From the NCBI GenBank assembly GCA_937924805.1, contig CALDTZ010000012.1, forward strand, positions 1 to 64,000: a stretch of 64,000 nt of DNA, read 5' to 3'. The position numbers and the translations under genes are program-made. Shown here piece by piece: positions 55,950 to 64,000 of the stretch (position 1 is its first letter; the number at the start of each line of letters is the position of its first letter). The notes below the pieces were generated by a model. The model ran no database searches, was not told where the DNA came from, and was given only the letters and a program-made list of their open reading frames with translations. The stretch comes from an uncultured Saprospiraceae bacterium (lineage in GTDB: Bacteria; Bacteroidota; Bacteroidia; Chitinophagales; Saprospiraceae).

Positions 55950-57227
55950 ATGGCAGCAAAGATTTTAATAGTTGATGATGAAAAAAGTATCCGGAGAACG
56001 CTAAGGGATATTCTTGAGCTTGAAAAGTATGAAGTGAATGAAGCCGCAGACGGTTTGGAGTGTATGGTAAAGCTAAAGCAAGCAAAGTACGATGTTGTGA
56101 TCCTTGATATTAAAATGCCTAAGTTAGATGGGATGGAGGCAATCGAGCGTATTCAAATTCTAACGCCTGATACACCGGTTGTGATGATTTCAGGTCATGG
56201 TGACATAAATACGGCTGTTGAGGCAGTAAAGAAAGGTGCTTTTGATTTTATTCAAAAACCGCCAGACTTAAATAGGCTTTTAATTACGCTTAGGAATGCG
56301 CTAGATAAATCTTCGTTAATAACAGAAAAGAAGGTTTTACAAAAAAGAGTAAAAAAGAAAACGACACAAGAAATCATTGGTCAATCAAAAGAGATTGCTC
56401 ATATTCAAGAAACCATTCAAAAGGTAGCACCGACAGAAGCAAGAGTGTTGGTTACAGGTGAAAATGGAACAGGAAAAGAATTGGTCGCTAGATGGATTCA
56501 TGAATATTCTGCTCGAAAAGAAAATCCTATTGTAGAAGTAAATTGTGCAGCTATACCTTCTGAATTGATCGAAAGTGAGTTGTTTGGTCATGAAAAGGGT
56601 TCATTTACATCGGCACACAAACAACGTATTGGGAAGTTTGAGCAAGCAAATGAAGGAACCTTGTTTCTTGATGAGATTGGAGATATGAGTCTAAGTGCTC
56701 AAGCAAAGGTGTTAAGAGCTTTACAAGAAAATAAAATTACAAGAGTAGGTGGTGATAAAGATATTACCGTAAATGTAAGGATCATAGCAGCAACAAATAA
56801 AGATTTAAGAAAAGAGATTGCTAAAGGTGCTTTTAGAGAAGATTTATATCATAGACTTTCCGTTATAGTTATCGAAGTTCCCTCATTAAATGAACGGAAA
56901 ACAGACATTCCTATATTAGTAGATTATTTTATAAAAATGATTTGCAAAGAATACAATGTTCCAGAAAAGAAAATTGATTCAGATGCTGTAAAAAAGCTTC
57001 AAGATGTAAATTGGACCGGAAATATTCGGGAGCTTAGAAATGTTGTAGAACGGCTAATTATTTTAAGTCAAACAAAAATAACAAAGCTTGATGTAGAGAA
57101 TTATGTAGTTGCTAATAGTAACAAAAGGACTGCAATTCAGAATTTATTTGACAAATTCAACAATTTTTCTGAATTATCTACGTATTTACAGAGCGAATAT
57201 GATAAATACAAAGGCGTATTTGTATAA
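55950..57227 (+). CDS. NtrC/NtrX-like receiver-AAA+ regulator lacking the HTH domain
   Basis: This 425-residue protein has a receiver domain (VDDEKS, phospho-Asp53 in VVILDIKMPKLDG) and a sigma54-type AAA+ domain (VTGENGTGKELVARWIHE, TLFLDEIGDMSLSAQ, GAFREDLYHRLSVI). The GAFTGA loop that touches sigma54 reads GSFTSA (HEKGSFTSAHKQRIGKFE). After VNWTGNIRELRNVVERLI there are only about 55 residues without a Fis-type helix-turn-helix. Most relatives have a DNA-binding domain of about 50 residues there. It may act by protein contact rather than as a classical sigma54 activator. It stands alone, with a hairpin downstream. Confidence 0.9.
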   Translation: MAAKILIVDDEKSIRRTLRDILELEKYEVNEAADGLECMVKLKQAKYDVVILDIKMPKLDGMEAIERIQILTPDTPVVMISGHGDINTAVEAVKKGAFDFIQKPPDLNRLLITLRNALDKSSLITEKKVLQKRVKKKTTQEIIGQSKEIAHIQETIQKVAPTEARVLVTGENGTGKELVARWIHEYSARKENPIVEVNCAAIPSELIESELFGHEKGSFTSAHKQRIGKFEQANEGTLFLDEIGDMSLSAQAKVLRALQENKITRVGGDKDITVNVRIIAATNKDLRKEIAKGAFREDLYHRLSVIVIEVPSLNERKTDIPILVDYFIKMICKEYNVPEKKIDSDAVKKLQDVNWTGNIRELRNVVERLIILSQTKITKLDVENYVVANSNKRTAIQNLFDKFNNFSELSTYLQSEYDKYKGVFV

Positions 57228-57255
57228 TTTAAGTAAAAAATAAAATGATACATAT

Positions 57256-57284
57256 GCCCATTTTGGTACCCCAAAATGGGCTTT
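57256..57284 (+). terminator. Perfect 11-bp hairpin between the NtrC-like and LOG genes
   Basis: GCCCATTTTGG (57256-57266), a 4-base loop TACC and its complement (57271-57281) are followed by TTT only. It could be a weak terminator or a structure in the 5' leader of the LOG gene, whose ATG is 25 bases downstream of the stem. Confidence 0.6.
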
Positions 57285-57305
57285 CATTTGTCAAAATAGA
57301 ACGAA

Positions 57306-58010
57306 ATGAATAAAATAGACAAAGCATTAAATAGAAAGTGGACATCGCTTAAGGGTGGGAACTCATGGACTATGTTTAAAGTAATGGCAGAATTTGTAGA
57401 AGGGTTTGAAACATTAAATCAAATTGATCCTTGTATTTCAATTTTTGGTTCAGCTCGAACAAAGCCTGACCATGAATATTACCAATTGGCTGTAAATGTT
57501 GCAGAACGTTTGGTAAAGGAAGGGTTTGGTGTTATTTCTGGTGGTGGTCCTGGAATCATGGAAGCTGCTAATAAAGGAGCCAATAACGCCGAAGGTGTAT
57601 CCGTGGGACTAAATATTGATTTGCCATTTGAGCAGTCGCACAACGCATACATTGATCCAGATAAAAATTTAAACTTTAGGTATTTCTTTGTTCGTAAAGT
57701 GATGTTTGTAAAGTATGCTCAAGCATTTGTTGTTTTACCTGGAGGTTTTGGAACCTTGGATGAGCTTTTTGAAGTATTGACATTAATTCAAACGAAAAAG
57801 ATATCTCGAGTTCCAGTCATTTTAGTTGGTAGTAAATTCTGGGTAGGAATGAGAGAATGGATTGTTACAACAATGTTGGAAAAAGAAGGCAATATCGCAG
57901 AAAAAGATTTAGATCTTATACCGATTGTGGATAGCCCCGAAGAAATCGTTAATATTATTCGAGACTTCTATGGTGGTGCTGGAAAATTAGAACCGAATTA
58001 CGAATTGTAA
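57306..58010 (+). CDS. LOG-family (TIGR00730) Rossmann-fold protein
   Basis: This 234-residue protein has the LOG/YgdH nucleotide-binding marks: SIFGSARTKPD, GFGVISGGGPGIMEAANKGA and VLPGGFGTLDELFEVLTLIQ. The PGGxGTxxE motif is the catalytic core of cytokinin-riboside phosphoribohydrolases that cleave nucleoside monophosphates. In bacteria the physiological substrate is often unclear. Its stop codon directly touches the stop of the convergent porin gene. Confidence 0.93.
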   Translation: MNKIDKALNRKWTSLKGGNSWTMFKVMAEFVEGFETLNQIDPCISIFGSARTKPDHEYYQLAVNVAERLVKEGFGVISGGGPGIMEAANKGANNAEGVSVGLNIDLPFEQSHNAYIDPDKNLNFRYFFVRKVMFVKYAQAFVVLPGGFGTLDELFEVLTLIQTKKISRVPVILVGSKFWVGMREWIVTTMLEKEGNIAEKDLDLIPIVDSPEEIVNIIRDFYGGAGKLEPNYEL

Positions 58011-59852
58011 TTAATTCTTAAGCTGCCAGCTTAGTCCAAATCGTACAGCAAAGTCGTATTGTGGATATTGGTAAATATCGTAATGAAGAGGATCTTTAAT
58101 TAAATTCAATGATTCAATCTCCAAGTATTGAATCGATTGATAAACGTTTTCGAGTTTTACATAAAATCGAAATGTTTGAATCTTTGCGTTAGCAAATAGA
58201 TCGAAATAAGGATACCAGTTTCTAGAATTGTCTGTTGGATATGGACTACCAATCAATGCGTTATAATTGAAGTGTTTTTCTTGAACGATATTTTTAAAAT
58301 ACCCTCCAATTTGTAATTGAAGGTTCTTTTTAAAAGCATGAGATTGAAAGTACAATTGATGTTGACTAACAAGTGAAGGTTTAGTCCAATAATTTTCGGC
58401 GAAATTTTGAAATACAGCCACATTTTCGCTGTGAATTTTCCAAAACGTAAAGTCTTGGGCTACCTTAAGTTGCTGAATAAGGGTAGCTTCATTTATTTGG
58501 ATCGGTATAATGTTTTCATCAAATAATGTAAAATGATTAGCTCGAATTAATTTTCCTTCAAATTTTGTTTTTGAAATTGGGATAGTTATTCCTACTAACC
58601 ATTCTGTCCAGTCTTCATTTTGAAATGATTGATCATAAACGGAAACCCCAGAAATTATGACTTGTTGTAAATTATAATCTACTTGCTTCCTAATCTGTTT
58701 AAAAGTAGAATAGAGCTTACCCCATTTCCCCAGATTTACATTTCCACCGACTGTAAAATTAAATGTGTTACTTTGATCATACCACCCGTTTGTTAACGAT
58801 GTAAAAGCTTCTAAATATTTAATCGGTTGAAGCTTCAATCCTACTTTTGAATAGATGTTTGTATTTCTATCTTCAATATAATTATCGTTATTTATCGTTC
58901 TAATTTCATGCCCGCCTTCAATCGATAAGTCAGCGATATTTAGTAGATTCCATTGGGTACCAAGTTTGTTTTTTAATACTTTTTGAAAAACATAGGCACG
59001 AAGACCTCTAGGTTCAACAAGCAAAGTTTCTGTATAATATAAACTATCGGTAGCTGTATATTGATTATTTACGACAGCATCGGTATACTTGTAAAAACCA
59101 TTTTCATAGCCGATATGGTGATGTAGGGTAAGAGATGAACGACCAATTGCAAAAGGTTTGAAAAATTGATCTAAATGGTATTCCAAATTTTGATATCGGG
59201 CATTTGCATTCGATAGTTTTATTGGAATCCCAACCCGCAAATTAGGATTAAAAACTAAATCAGGTTCTACGTCTATAGATGTTCCTCCATTATGTGATTC
59301 ATCCAATAAGTTTCCTAAATAAGTGAAAATTGTTTGGTACTTCGATGAAGGATGCCAATAGTGTAAACTAAAACCAATTCTACTTGCTTTTGCCGCTTGA
59401 TTGGTATAAATATCTTCGATTCTATTTCTCTTAAAAAGTAAAGTTGCATTTAAGTTGTTTTGAAAATTACGACTAAAAGCAGCTTCAACCAAGAAATTAT
59501 TTTGAATACCTCCATAAGGATTTACAAATAAATAAGTAAATGGTTGGTTTATCGAAAATCTTTGCAAATTGGTTCTTGTAAAGAGTAAAGGGTCATATTG
59601 ATGATAGCCCCAATCGCTTTGTAAATCATTGGGTACAGCCAATTGAGATGGTATATGCGTGCCTGCATGATTACCAAGATTATGAGCTGTATTGCCCCAT
59701 TGTTCCTTTGGTAAAAGATTTTGAAATTGTAATAGGGTAGTATCTTCGTATGGTGTTTTATAATCAAGATCTTCTATATAGAAAATATCTATAATAGTTG
59801 TGTCGAATACTGATTCACTTTCAAATAAAGTATCCTTTTGCTGTTGTCCCAA
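58011..59852 (-). CDS. Putative porin (Porin_10-like outer-membrane barrel)
   Basis: From the first accepted start (TTG at 59852) this is 613 residues: a short N-terminal segment, then a long series of amphipathic strands (FLVEAAFSRNFQNNLNATLL, RIGFSLHYWHPSSKY, YDFAVRFGLSWQLKN), as in the putative porin family of Bacteroidota. The frame is open upstream and encodes a signal peptide (SKYSFLGVLFIILLLPCFSS, YLFSQ) directly after the stop of the T9SS gene, but no ATG, GTG or TTG is available. An ATA at 59966, overlapping the upstream stop as TAATA, would start it cleanly (651 residues). Predicted location is the outer membrane. Confidence 0.85.
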   Translation of the reverse strand: MGQQQKDTLFESESVFDTTIIDIFYIEDLDYKTPYEDTTLLQFQNLLPKEQWGNTAHNLGNHAGTHIPSQLAVPNDLQSDWGYHQYDPLLFTRTNLQRFSINQPFTYLFVNPYGGIQNNFLVEAAFSRNFQNNLNATLLFKRNRIEDIYTNQAAKASRIGFSLHYWHPSSKYQTIFTYLGNLLDESHNGGTSIDVEPDLVFNPNLRVGIPIKLSNANARYQNLEYHLDQFFKPFAIGRSSLTLHHHIGYENGFYKYTDAVVNNQYTATDSLYYTETLLVEPRGLRAYVFQKVLKNKLGTQWNLLNIADLSIEGGHEIRTINNDNYIEDRNTNIYSKVGLKLQPIKYLEAFTSLTNGWYDQSNTFNFTVGGNVNLGKWGKLYSTFKQIRKQVDYNLQQVIISGVSVYDQSFQNEDWTEWLVGITIPISKTKFEGKLIRANHFTLFDENIIPIQINEATLIQQLKVAQDFTFWKIHSENVAVFQNFAENYWTKPSLVSQHQLYFQSHAFKKNLQLQIGGYFKNIVQEKHFNYNALIGSPYPTDNSRNWYPYFDLFANAKIQTFRFYVKLENVYQSIQYLEIESLNLIKDPLHYDIYQYPQYDFAVRFGLSWQLKN

Positions 59853-59965
59853 AGTATCAAGATCAAACTCATTATTGATAGGGTTTGATTGACTAAATAA
59901 ATAGGAGCTAAAACAAGGTAATAAGAGAATAATAAAAAGTACGCCTAAAAAGGAGTACTTACTTA

Positions 59966-61354
59966 TTATTTTATGATTTGAATTTTTGATTTGTAGCTTG
60001 TTGTTTTTGTATTGATTACAAAAATATACATACCTTCGGAAACATCAAGATTAATTTTATTTGAGTTTTCTAGCGTGGTATTTTGACTATATATTTTTCT
60101 ACCATCTATTGAAAAAAGCTCAATTATGGCAGGTTCATTCACCTGATTTTCCATGTTGAAAATAAAATTCCCATCCGAAGGATTAGGTACTAAAACGACG
60201 GATTGTTCATTTACAATATCTTCATTATTATTTATTTCAGGAAGGCTTAATACAAACAATCCCTCTTGCATATCTGAAACTAAGACATTACCAGAAGGTA
60301 ACAATGGGTAAACGCCCCAAGCTCCTTCATAATTGTTACGGTGATCAATGTCAGAAGTATCAAAAGTATACGCTAAGGTCGGCTGTGATTTGTTTGTAAT
60401 ATCATGAATTATTAAACCATCATAATAGTATGATGAATACAAATAGTTTTCATGAACGATTTGATTATGCGGTATTGAATATTGATCTGTAGATCCAGCA
60501 TCAATGAATGCTGTAATTTCGATATCGGGTAAATTAGAAACATCCATTACTTTAATATCCATACCGTGCGTTTCATCCGCCATATAGTAATGGGTAGCAT
60601 CATCAGACAACCATCCCGAATGATTATATCCCGATTGAGGGTAATCAGCAGTCGTTAAGGTAGCTAAAGCAGTTGGGTTGTCCATATCTGTAAAATCGAC
60701 AACAGCAAATCCTCCTGGCCCACAATTTAGATACCCAATATTATTATTAACATAAAGATCGTGAACTTGTGATATGTTGAAATTGCCAAACGAGTTAAAA
60801 TCTCCTATTTCTACAGGATCTATGGGGTTACTAATATCAAATACCCGAAGTGGAGAATAATTATTGTTTGTACCTTGAGAAATACCTGTATAAAGAATAC
60901 TTGAAGTTGTATCAATAAACAAATTGTGTGTCCTTCGAATCAAGGCATTATCATCAAAAACGACTTCAATAGCATCAGGCAGCTGAGAAATATCAATAAT
61001 TTGTAGTGTCGAATTATTACCCTCATCTGCAACAGCATATAAGTAACCATTATGATCATGATAATCTCTATGAATGATAGCTGGCCCTGCTGTTCCGCCT
61101 TCAACAAAATGAATTTGTTCTGGGTTATTAGGATCGGTAACATCAATAAAATGAGTACCAAGAGTTGAACCTATTATCGCAATTTCATATCCATTGATGG
61201 CTAATCCCCAAACTTCATTATAAGCATTGTCATAGGCATTAGAGCCTGGTATTGTTTCATCAAACCATCTTCCTTCTAATACTGCTGTTTGAACTTCTTG
61301 AGCACTAAGGTTGAAAAAGAAAATAGCGAACAAAAGTGTATATATAGACTTCAT
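59966..61354 (-). CDS. Choice-of-anchor B (LVIVD repeat) protein with T9SS sorting domain
   Basis: This 462-residue exported protein has a signal peptide (ending FNLSAQ), a beta-propeller built from LVIVD-type units (LGTHFIDVTDPNNPEQIHFV, LQIIDISQLP, LRVFDISNPIDPVEIGDF, FAVVDFTDMDNPTAL, HDHNGYLYAVADEG) and a T9SS type A C-terminal domain (LVPNPSDGNFIFNM, GMYIFVINT). Family members are called choice-of-anchor B proteins; function is unknown. It is the first gene of an operon with the porin, whose signal peptide begins at its stop codon. Confidence 0.88.
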   Translation of the reverse strand: MKSIYTLLFAIFFFNLSAQEVQTAVLEGRWFDETIPGSNAYDNAYNEVWGLAINGYEIAIIGSTLGTHFIDVTDPNNPEQIHFVEGGTAGPAIIHRDYHDHNGYLYAVADEGNNSTLQIIDISQLPDAIEVVFDDNALIRRTHNLFIDTTSSILYTGISQGTNNNYSPLRVFDISNPIDPVEIGDFNSFGNFNISQVHDLYVNNNIGYLNCGPGGFAVVDFTDMDNPTALATLTTADYPQSGYNHSGWLSDDATHYYMADETHGMDIKVMDVSNLPDIEITAFIDAGSTDQYSIPHNQIVHENYLYSSYYYDGLIIHDITNKSQPTLAYTFDTSDIDHRNNYEGAWGVYPLLPSGNVLVSDMQEGLFVLSLPEINNNEDIVNEQSVVLVPNPSDGNFIFNMENQVNEPAIIELFSIDGRKIYSQNTTLENSNKINLDVSEGMYIFVINTKTTSYKSKIQIIK

Positions 61355-61439
61355 ACAATTATTATTTTATACTAAGATAATATGAATTGTTGCTTTTGCC
61401 ATCTAATCTATATTTTAAAGGATTAAATGTCTTGAAATA

Positions 61440-62357
61440 CTACTTTTTATTTTCCTTTTTCATTGCTTCTCCTAACTGTTGAGAAGCAGTAAAGGATGCT
61501 ACCATTTGTCCGAGCATATCTGATCCTGCATTTGGTGAATTTGGCATCATGATCAAGTTGCTATTTGAGTTCTCACCCATAGATTGTAAGGTGTCATAGT
61601 GCTGTGTTACTACAATTAGAGCTGATGCTTCTTGAGAATTAATGCCTACGTCATTAAGTACCTGTACTGATTCTTCTAGACCTTTGGCTATTTCTCTTCG
61701 TTGATCAGCAATTCCTTGCCCTTGAAGTCTTTTGCTTTCTGCTTCTGCTTTTGCTTTTGCAACAATTCGAATTCTTTCAGATTCACCTTCATATTCTGCT
61801 GCAATTTTTTCTCGTTCACTGGCATTAATTCTATTCATGGAAACTTTAACCAATTGATCAGGATCAATATCGGTTACTAACGCTTTGATAATACCATAAC
61901 CGTATTCCTTCATTGCTTCAGATAGTTCTCTTCGAATTGCAATGGCAATATCATCTTTTTTTACGAAAACATCATCGAGTTTCATTTTAGGTACTTCAGC
62001 TCTTACGGTATCAAAGACATAAGCAGTAATCTGGTCTTGCGGTACTTGAAGCTTATAATAAGCATCATAAATACTGTCTTTTAAAATTAAATATTGAACC
62101 GATACTTTTATTTTTATAAAAACATCGTCAAATGTTTTTGTTTCAATCAATACATCAAGCTGTTGTATTCTTAAATTTATTTTACCAGCAATTCTATCAA
62201 TAATTGGGATTTTGAGCTGTAATCCAGGGCCTCTAATGGATTGAAATTTACCAAATCGCTCAATGATCGCAGAAGTTTGTTGACGAACAATAAAAAGTCC
62301 AGAACCAATAATAACAAAAGCGATAAAGGCTAGAAAAATAAAAATTGGGCTTATCAT
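61440..62357 (-). CDS. SPFH/band-7 membrane protein (QmcA/stomatin-like)
   Basis: This protein is 305 residues from the ATG at 62357 (MISPIFIFLAF); the upstream TTG start at 62396 is less likely. An N-terminal membrane helix (about 1-24) leads to the SPFH domain (QQTSAIIERFGKFQSIRGPG, VSVQYLILKDS, YVFDTVRAEVPKM) and a coiled coil (AAEYEGESERIRIVAKAKAE). The family forms large rings in the inner membrane and often works with membrane proteases. No NfeD-like partner is adjacent. Confidence 0.93.
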   Translation of the reverse strand: MISPIFIFLAFIAFVIIGSGLFIVRQQTSAIIERFGKFQSIRGPGLQLKIPIIDRIAGKINLRIQQLDVLIETKTFDDVFIKIKVSVQYLILKDSIYDAYYKLQVPQDQITAYVFDTVRAEVPKMKLDDVFVKKDDIAIAIRRELSEAMKEYGYGIIKALVTDIDPDQLVKVSMNRINASEREKIAAEYEGESERIRIVAKAKAEAESKRLQGQGIADQRREIAKGLEESVQVLNDVGINSQEASALIVVTQHYDTLQSMGENSNSNLIMMPNSPNAGSDMLGQMVASFTASQQLGEAMKKENKK

Positions 62358-62501
62358 AAATAAAAAGTTTTTATTAAGAATGAATGTCTTAGGCAATAAG
62401 ATGTTAAATTAATACAATTTGATTATCTAAAAAATTCAATTTTGTTTGATAAAATTATCTTTTCATCAAGGATTCAATGGTGATTATTCATTATTCTAAT
62501 G

Positions 62502-62509
62502 TAGTTTTG
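62502..62509 (+). promoter_or_regulatory. Possible -7 element of the lipoprotein gene
   Basis: TAGTTTTG followed by C is an exact TAnnTTTG match, 16 bases before the ATG. It predicts a very short leader. No clear -33 element. Confidence 0.4.
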
Positions 62510-62525
62510 CACAAAATTTAGAAAT

Positions 62526-63332
62526 ATGAAGAACTTATTAAGCTATTCCTTATTCATACTATTTATCTCTTTTTTTGGATGTAAATCAGATTCTTCTACA
62601 TCAGACGTAATAGCAAAAAAGACAGATAAAGTAGCAAAGCCATTGGTTGAGGCGAGTAAAACAAAAGCAACTCAAACACAAACCAAAACAAATCAAACAT
62701 TACAGAACCTTGAGCCTGAAAAAGTGCCATCAAATGCTTCTAAAGAAGAAAGGCAAGCAATAAATAAAAGAAATTCGGAAAAAGCAAACCTAAGAAATAA
62801 AAGGGATAAAGAGGCTGCAATGAAAAGCGGCGAATATCAACAGCAACGAAAGGACGCAATGAAAAATGATAAAATTCCACCATGCTTTTACTTAAGTACA
62901 GCAAAAGTTGCCGAAGTACTTGGCGCTACAAAAGAGGAAATTTTCATGAAAGATGCGACTTCAAAAAAATCCAAATATTCTAAAGCTTGCTTTTATAGAT
63001 ATAACAAAGATGGAGATCCAAATGGTGGCTTAATGTTTCAAATTCAAAGCAATCCGATTCCAGATGAATTTGATTCGTGGGGTTCTTCGTTTATTGAAGC
63101 AAAAAAAACCGGTGGCGAAAAGTCGTTTGAACAAGGAGCAAAACCTTTTATTTATAAGGCGTTTAATCCAGACGGGATGGATGGAGCTTATAATGCAGAT
63201 ACGAAAAAATATTTTTGGAAATTAAATGAAGACACAGTACTTATGGTTGTCTTTAATTTAGTTTCAAATGAGAAGACACAATTAAAATGGGCTACCAAAT
63301 TGGCCGAAGCAGTAAATCAAAAATTTAATTAA
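62526..63332 (+). CDS. Lipoprotein of unknown function
   Basis: This 268-residue protein has a lipoprotein signal (lipobox SFFGC, Cys19), a Lys/Thr/Gln-rich linker with charged helix (SNASKEERQAINKRNSEKAN), and a domain from about residue 118 (PPCFYLSTAKVAEVLGATKE, KACFYRYN, YFWKLNEDTVLMVVFNL). The two Cys could form a disulfide. I do not recognise the domain with certainty. It precedes recN by 6 bases. Confidence 0.75.
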   Translation: MKNLLSYSLFILFISFFGCKSDSSTSDVIAKKTDKVAKPLVEASKTKATQTQTKTNQTLQNLEPEKVPSNASKEERQAINKRNSEKANLRNKRDKEAAMKSGEYQQQRKDAMKNDKIPPCFYLSTAKVAEVLGATKEEIFMKDATSKKSKYSKACFYRYNKDGDPNGGLMFQIQSNPIPDEFDSWGSSFIEAKKTGGEKSFEQGAKPFIYKAFNPDGMDGAYNADTKKYFWKLNEDTVLMVVFNLVSNEKTQLKWATKLAEAVNQKFN

Positions 63333-63338
63333 TAATTA

Positions 63339-64000
63339 ATGCTTAGGTCCCTCCATATAACCAATTATGCCCTTATTGAAAAGATCGAAATCGTTTTCAA
63401 TCATCAATTGAATATAATTACGGGTGAAACTGGAGCGGGAAAATCTATAATTATTGGTGCACTAGCGCTTGTTTTAGGAAGTAGAACAGATTCTAAGCAT
63501 ATCCTAAATAAGGATAAAAAAACCATTGTTGAAGCCATATTTACGGAATATGATCATACAATAAAAGGTATATTAGAACAAGAAGATTTAGATCAAGAAG
63601 ATGAATTAACCTTAAGACGTGAAATAAGTGTCAGTGGGAAGTCAAGAGCTTTTATTAATGATACCCCTGTTACACTTCATACTTTACAAAAATTAACGGT
63701 ACACCTAATAGATCTAAATAGACAACATGAGATTCGAGATATCGTCGATAAAGAATTTCATTATAAAATGATAGATGCATTAGCTGGAATAGAACAAAAG
63801 ACAAAAAATTATAAAGCGAGCTATAAAAGCTATTTAGCTAAACAAAATGATTTAAAAGTCCTTCAAGAAAAAATTGGAGCAGAATTAAAAGAGCGTGATT
63901 TTATCATGTTTCAATTTAATGAATTAGAGGCATTAGGGTTGAAAGAAGGAGAATTTGATTATTTGACGAAGACCATTCAATCAGCAAAAAAAGCAGAAGA
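63339..64000 (+). CDS. recN: DNA repair protein RecN, 5' part (runs off the window)
   Basis: The frame starts MLRSLHITNYALIEKIEIVF and has Walker A ITGETGAGKSIIIGALALVL, LRREISVSGKSRAFINDTPV and LIDLNRQHEI, all of which are RecN marks. RecN is an SMC-like ATPase that acts on double-strand breaks. About 220 residues are present and the rest lies beyond the window. The start ATG is 6 bases after the lipoprotein stop, so the two genes are probably co-transcribed. Confidence 0.95.
   Translation, partial: MLRSLHITNYALIEKIEIVFNHQLNIITGETGAGKSIIIGALALVLGSRTDSKHILNKDKKTIVEAIFTEYDHTIKGILEQEDLDQEDELTLRREISVSGKSRAFINDTPVTLHTLQKLTVHLIDLNRQHEIRDIVDKEFHYKMIDALAGIEQKTKNYKASYKSYLAKQNDLKVLQEKIGAELKERDFIMFQFNELEALGLKEGEFDYLTKTIQSAKKAE

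Noticed and set aside
57256..57281. Hairpin before the LOG gene as a riboswitch or attenuator
   Set aside because: A simple 11-bp stem with no conserved core of any riboswitch I know. A weak terminator of the preceding gene is the simpler reading.

Overview
The window looks like a chromosomal segment of a low-GC, AT-rich Bacteroidota bacterium, most likely a member of the Saprospirales or a close relative. The taxonomic call is inference. It rests on type IX secretion (T9SS) sorting domains at the C-termini of seven proteins, on -7 promoter elements of the TAnnTTTG type, on the lack of clear Shine-Dalgarno sites, and on families typical of the phylum (DUF1800/DUF1501 pair, DUF3127, DUF4783, Porin_10-like barrel, LytS/LytTR signalling). 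No phage, insertion sequence or CRISPR array is visible.

Layout. 1-11.2 kb: two tandem giant secreted repeat proteins with gliding-motility-type C-termini. 11.3-16.6 kb: a DUF4783 protein, phosphoglycerate mutase gpmI, and a DUF1800-DUF1501 pair. 16.6-21.3 kb (minus strand): rplU and rpmA, the latter fused to a helix-hairpin-helix tail, then a protease-PDZ protein, an OmpA protein with an unusual N-terminus, and an unknown protein. 21.3-30.1 kb: a Dna2-like nuclease-helicase, a low-molecular-weight phosphatase, a DPP4-like peptidase, small exported proteins, a DUF3127 protein with an SSB-like acidic tip, and a peroxiredoxin. 30.3-30.9 kb: a tRNA-Ser/tRNA-Pro operon with promoter and terminator, followed by an orphan plus-strand terminator. 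30.9-39.7 kb: an envelope pair, then a LytS/LytTR signalling cluster with one degenerate kinase, one response regulator and one intact kinase around a small T9SS protein. 40-49.7 kb: a collagen-like/S74 fibre protein, a lipoprotein, a glycoside-hydrolase-like T9SS protein, an oxidoreductase, a relic of an outer-membrane receptor, tRNA-Val, and an Omp28-like T9SS protein. 49.9-64 kb: a TauE-like transporter, the pyruvate dehydrogenase E2 component, recR, a fused glycosyltransferase, an M20 amidohydrolase, an NtrC-like regulator without a DNA-binding domain, a LOG protein, a porin, a T9SS protein, an SPFH protein, a lipoprotein, and the 5' part of recN.

How it works together. The dominant theme is the cell surface: T9SS cargo, barrels, lipoproteins and the sensors that probably control them. 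Housekeeping genes (translation, glycolysis, recombination repair) lie between. The most unusual observations are the L27-HhH fusion, the SSB-like tip on DUF3127, two exported proteins whose signal peptides are encoded upstream of any ATG/GTG/TTG start, a sensor kinase with lost ATP-binding residues, an NtrC-type regulator lacking both the GAFTGA motif and the HTH domain, and an OmpA protein with LEA-like repeats on both sides of its only membrane span.
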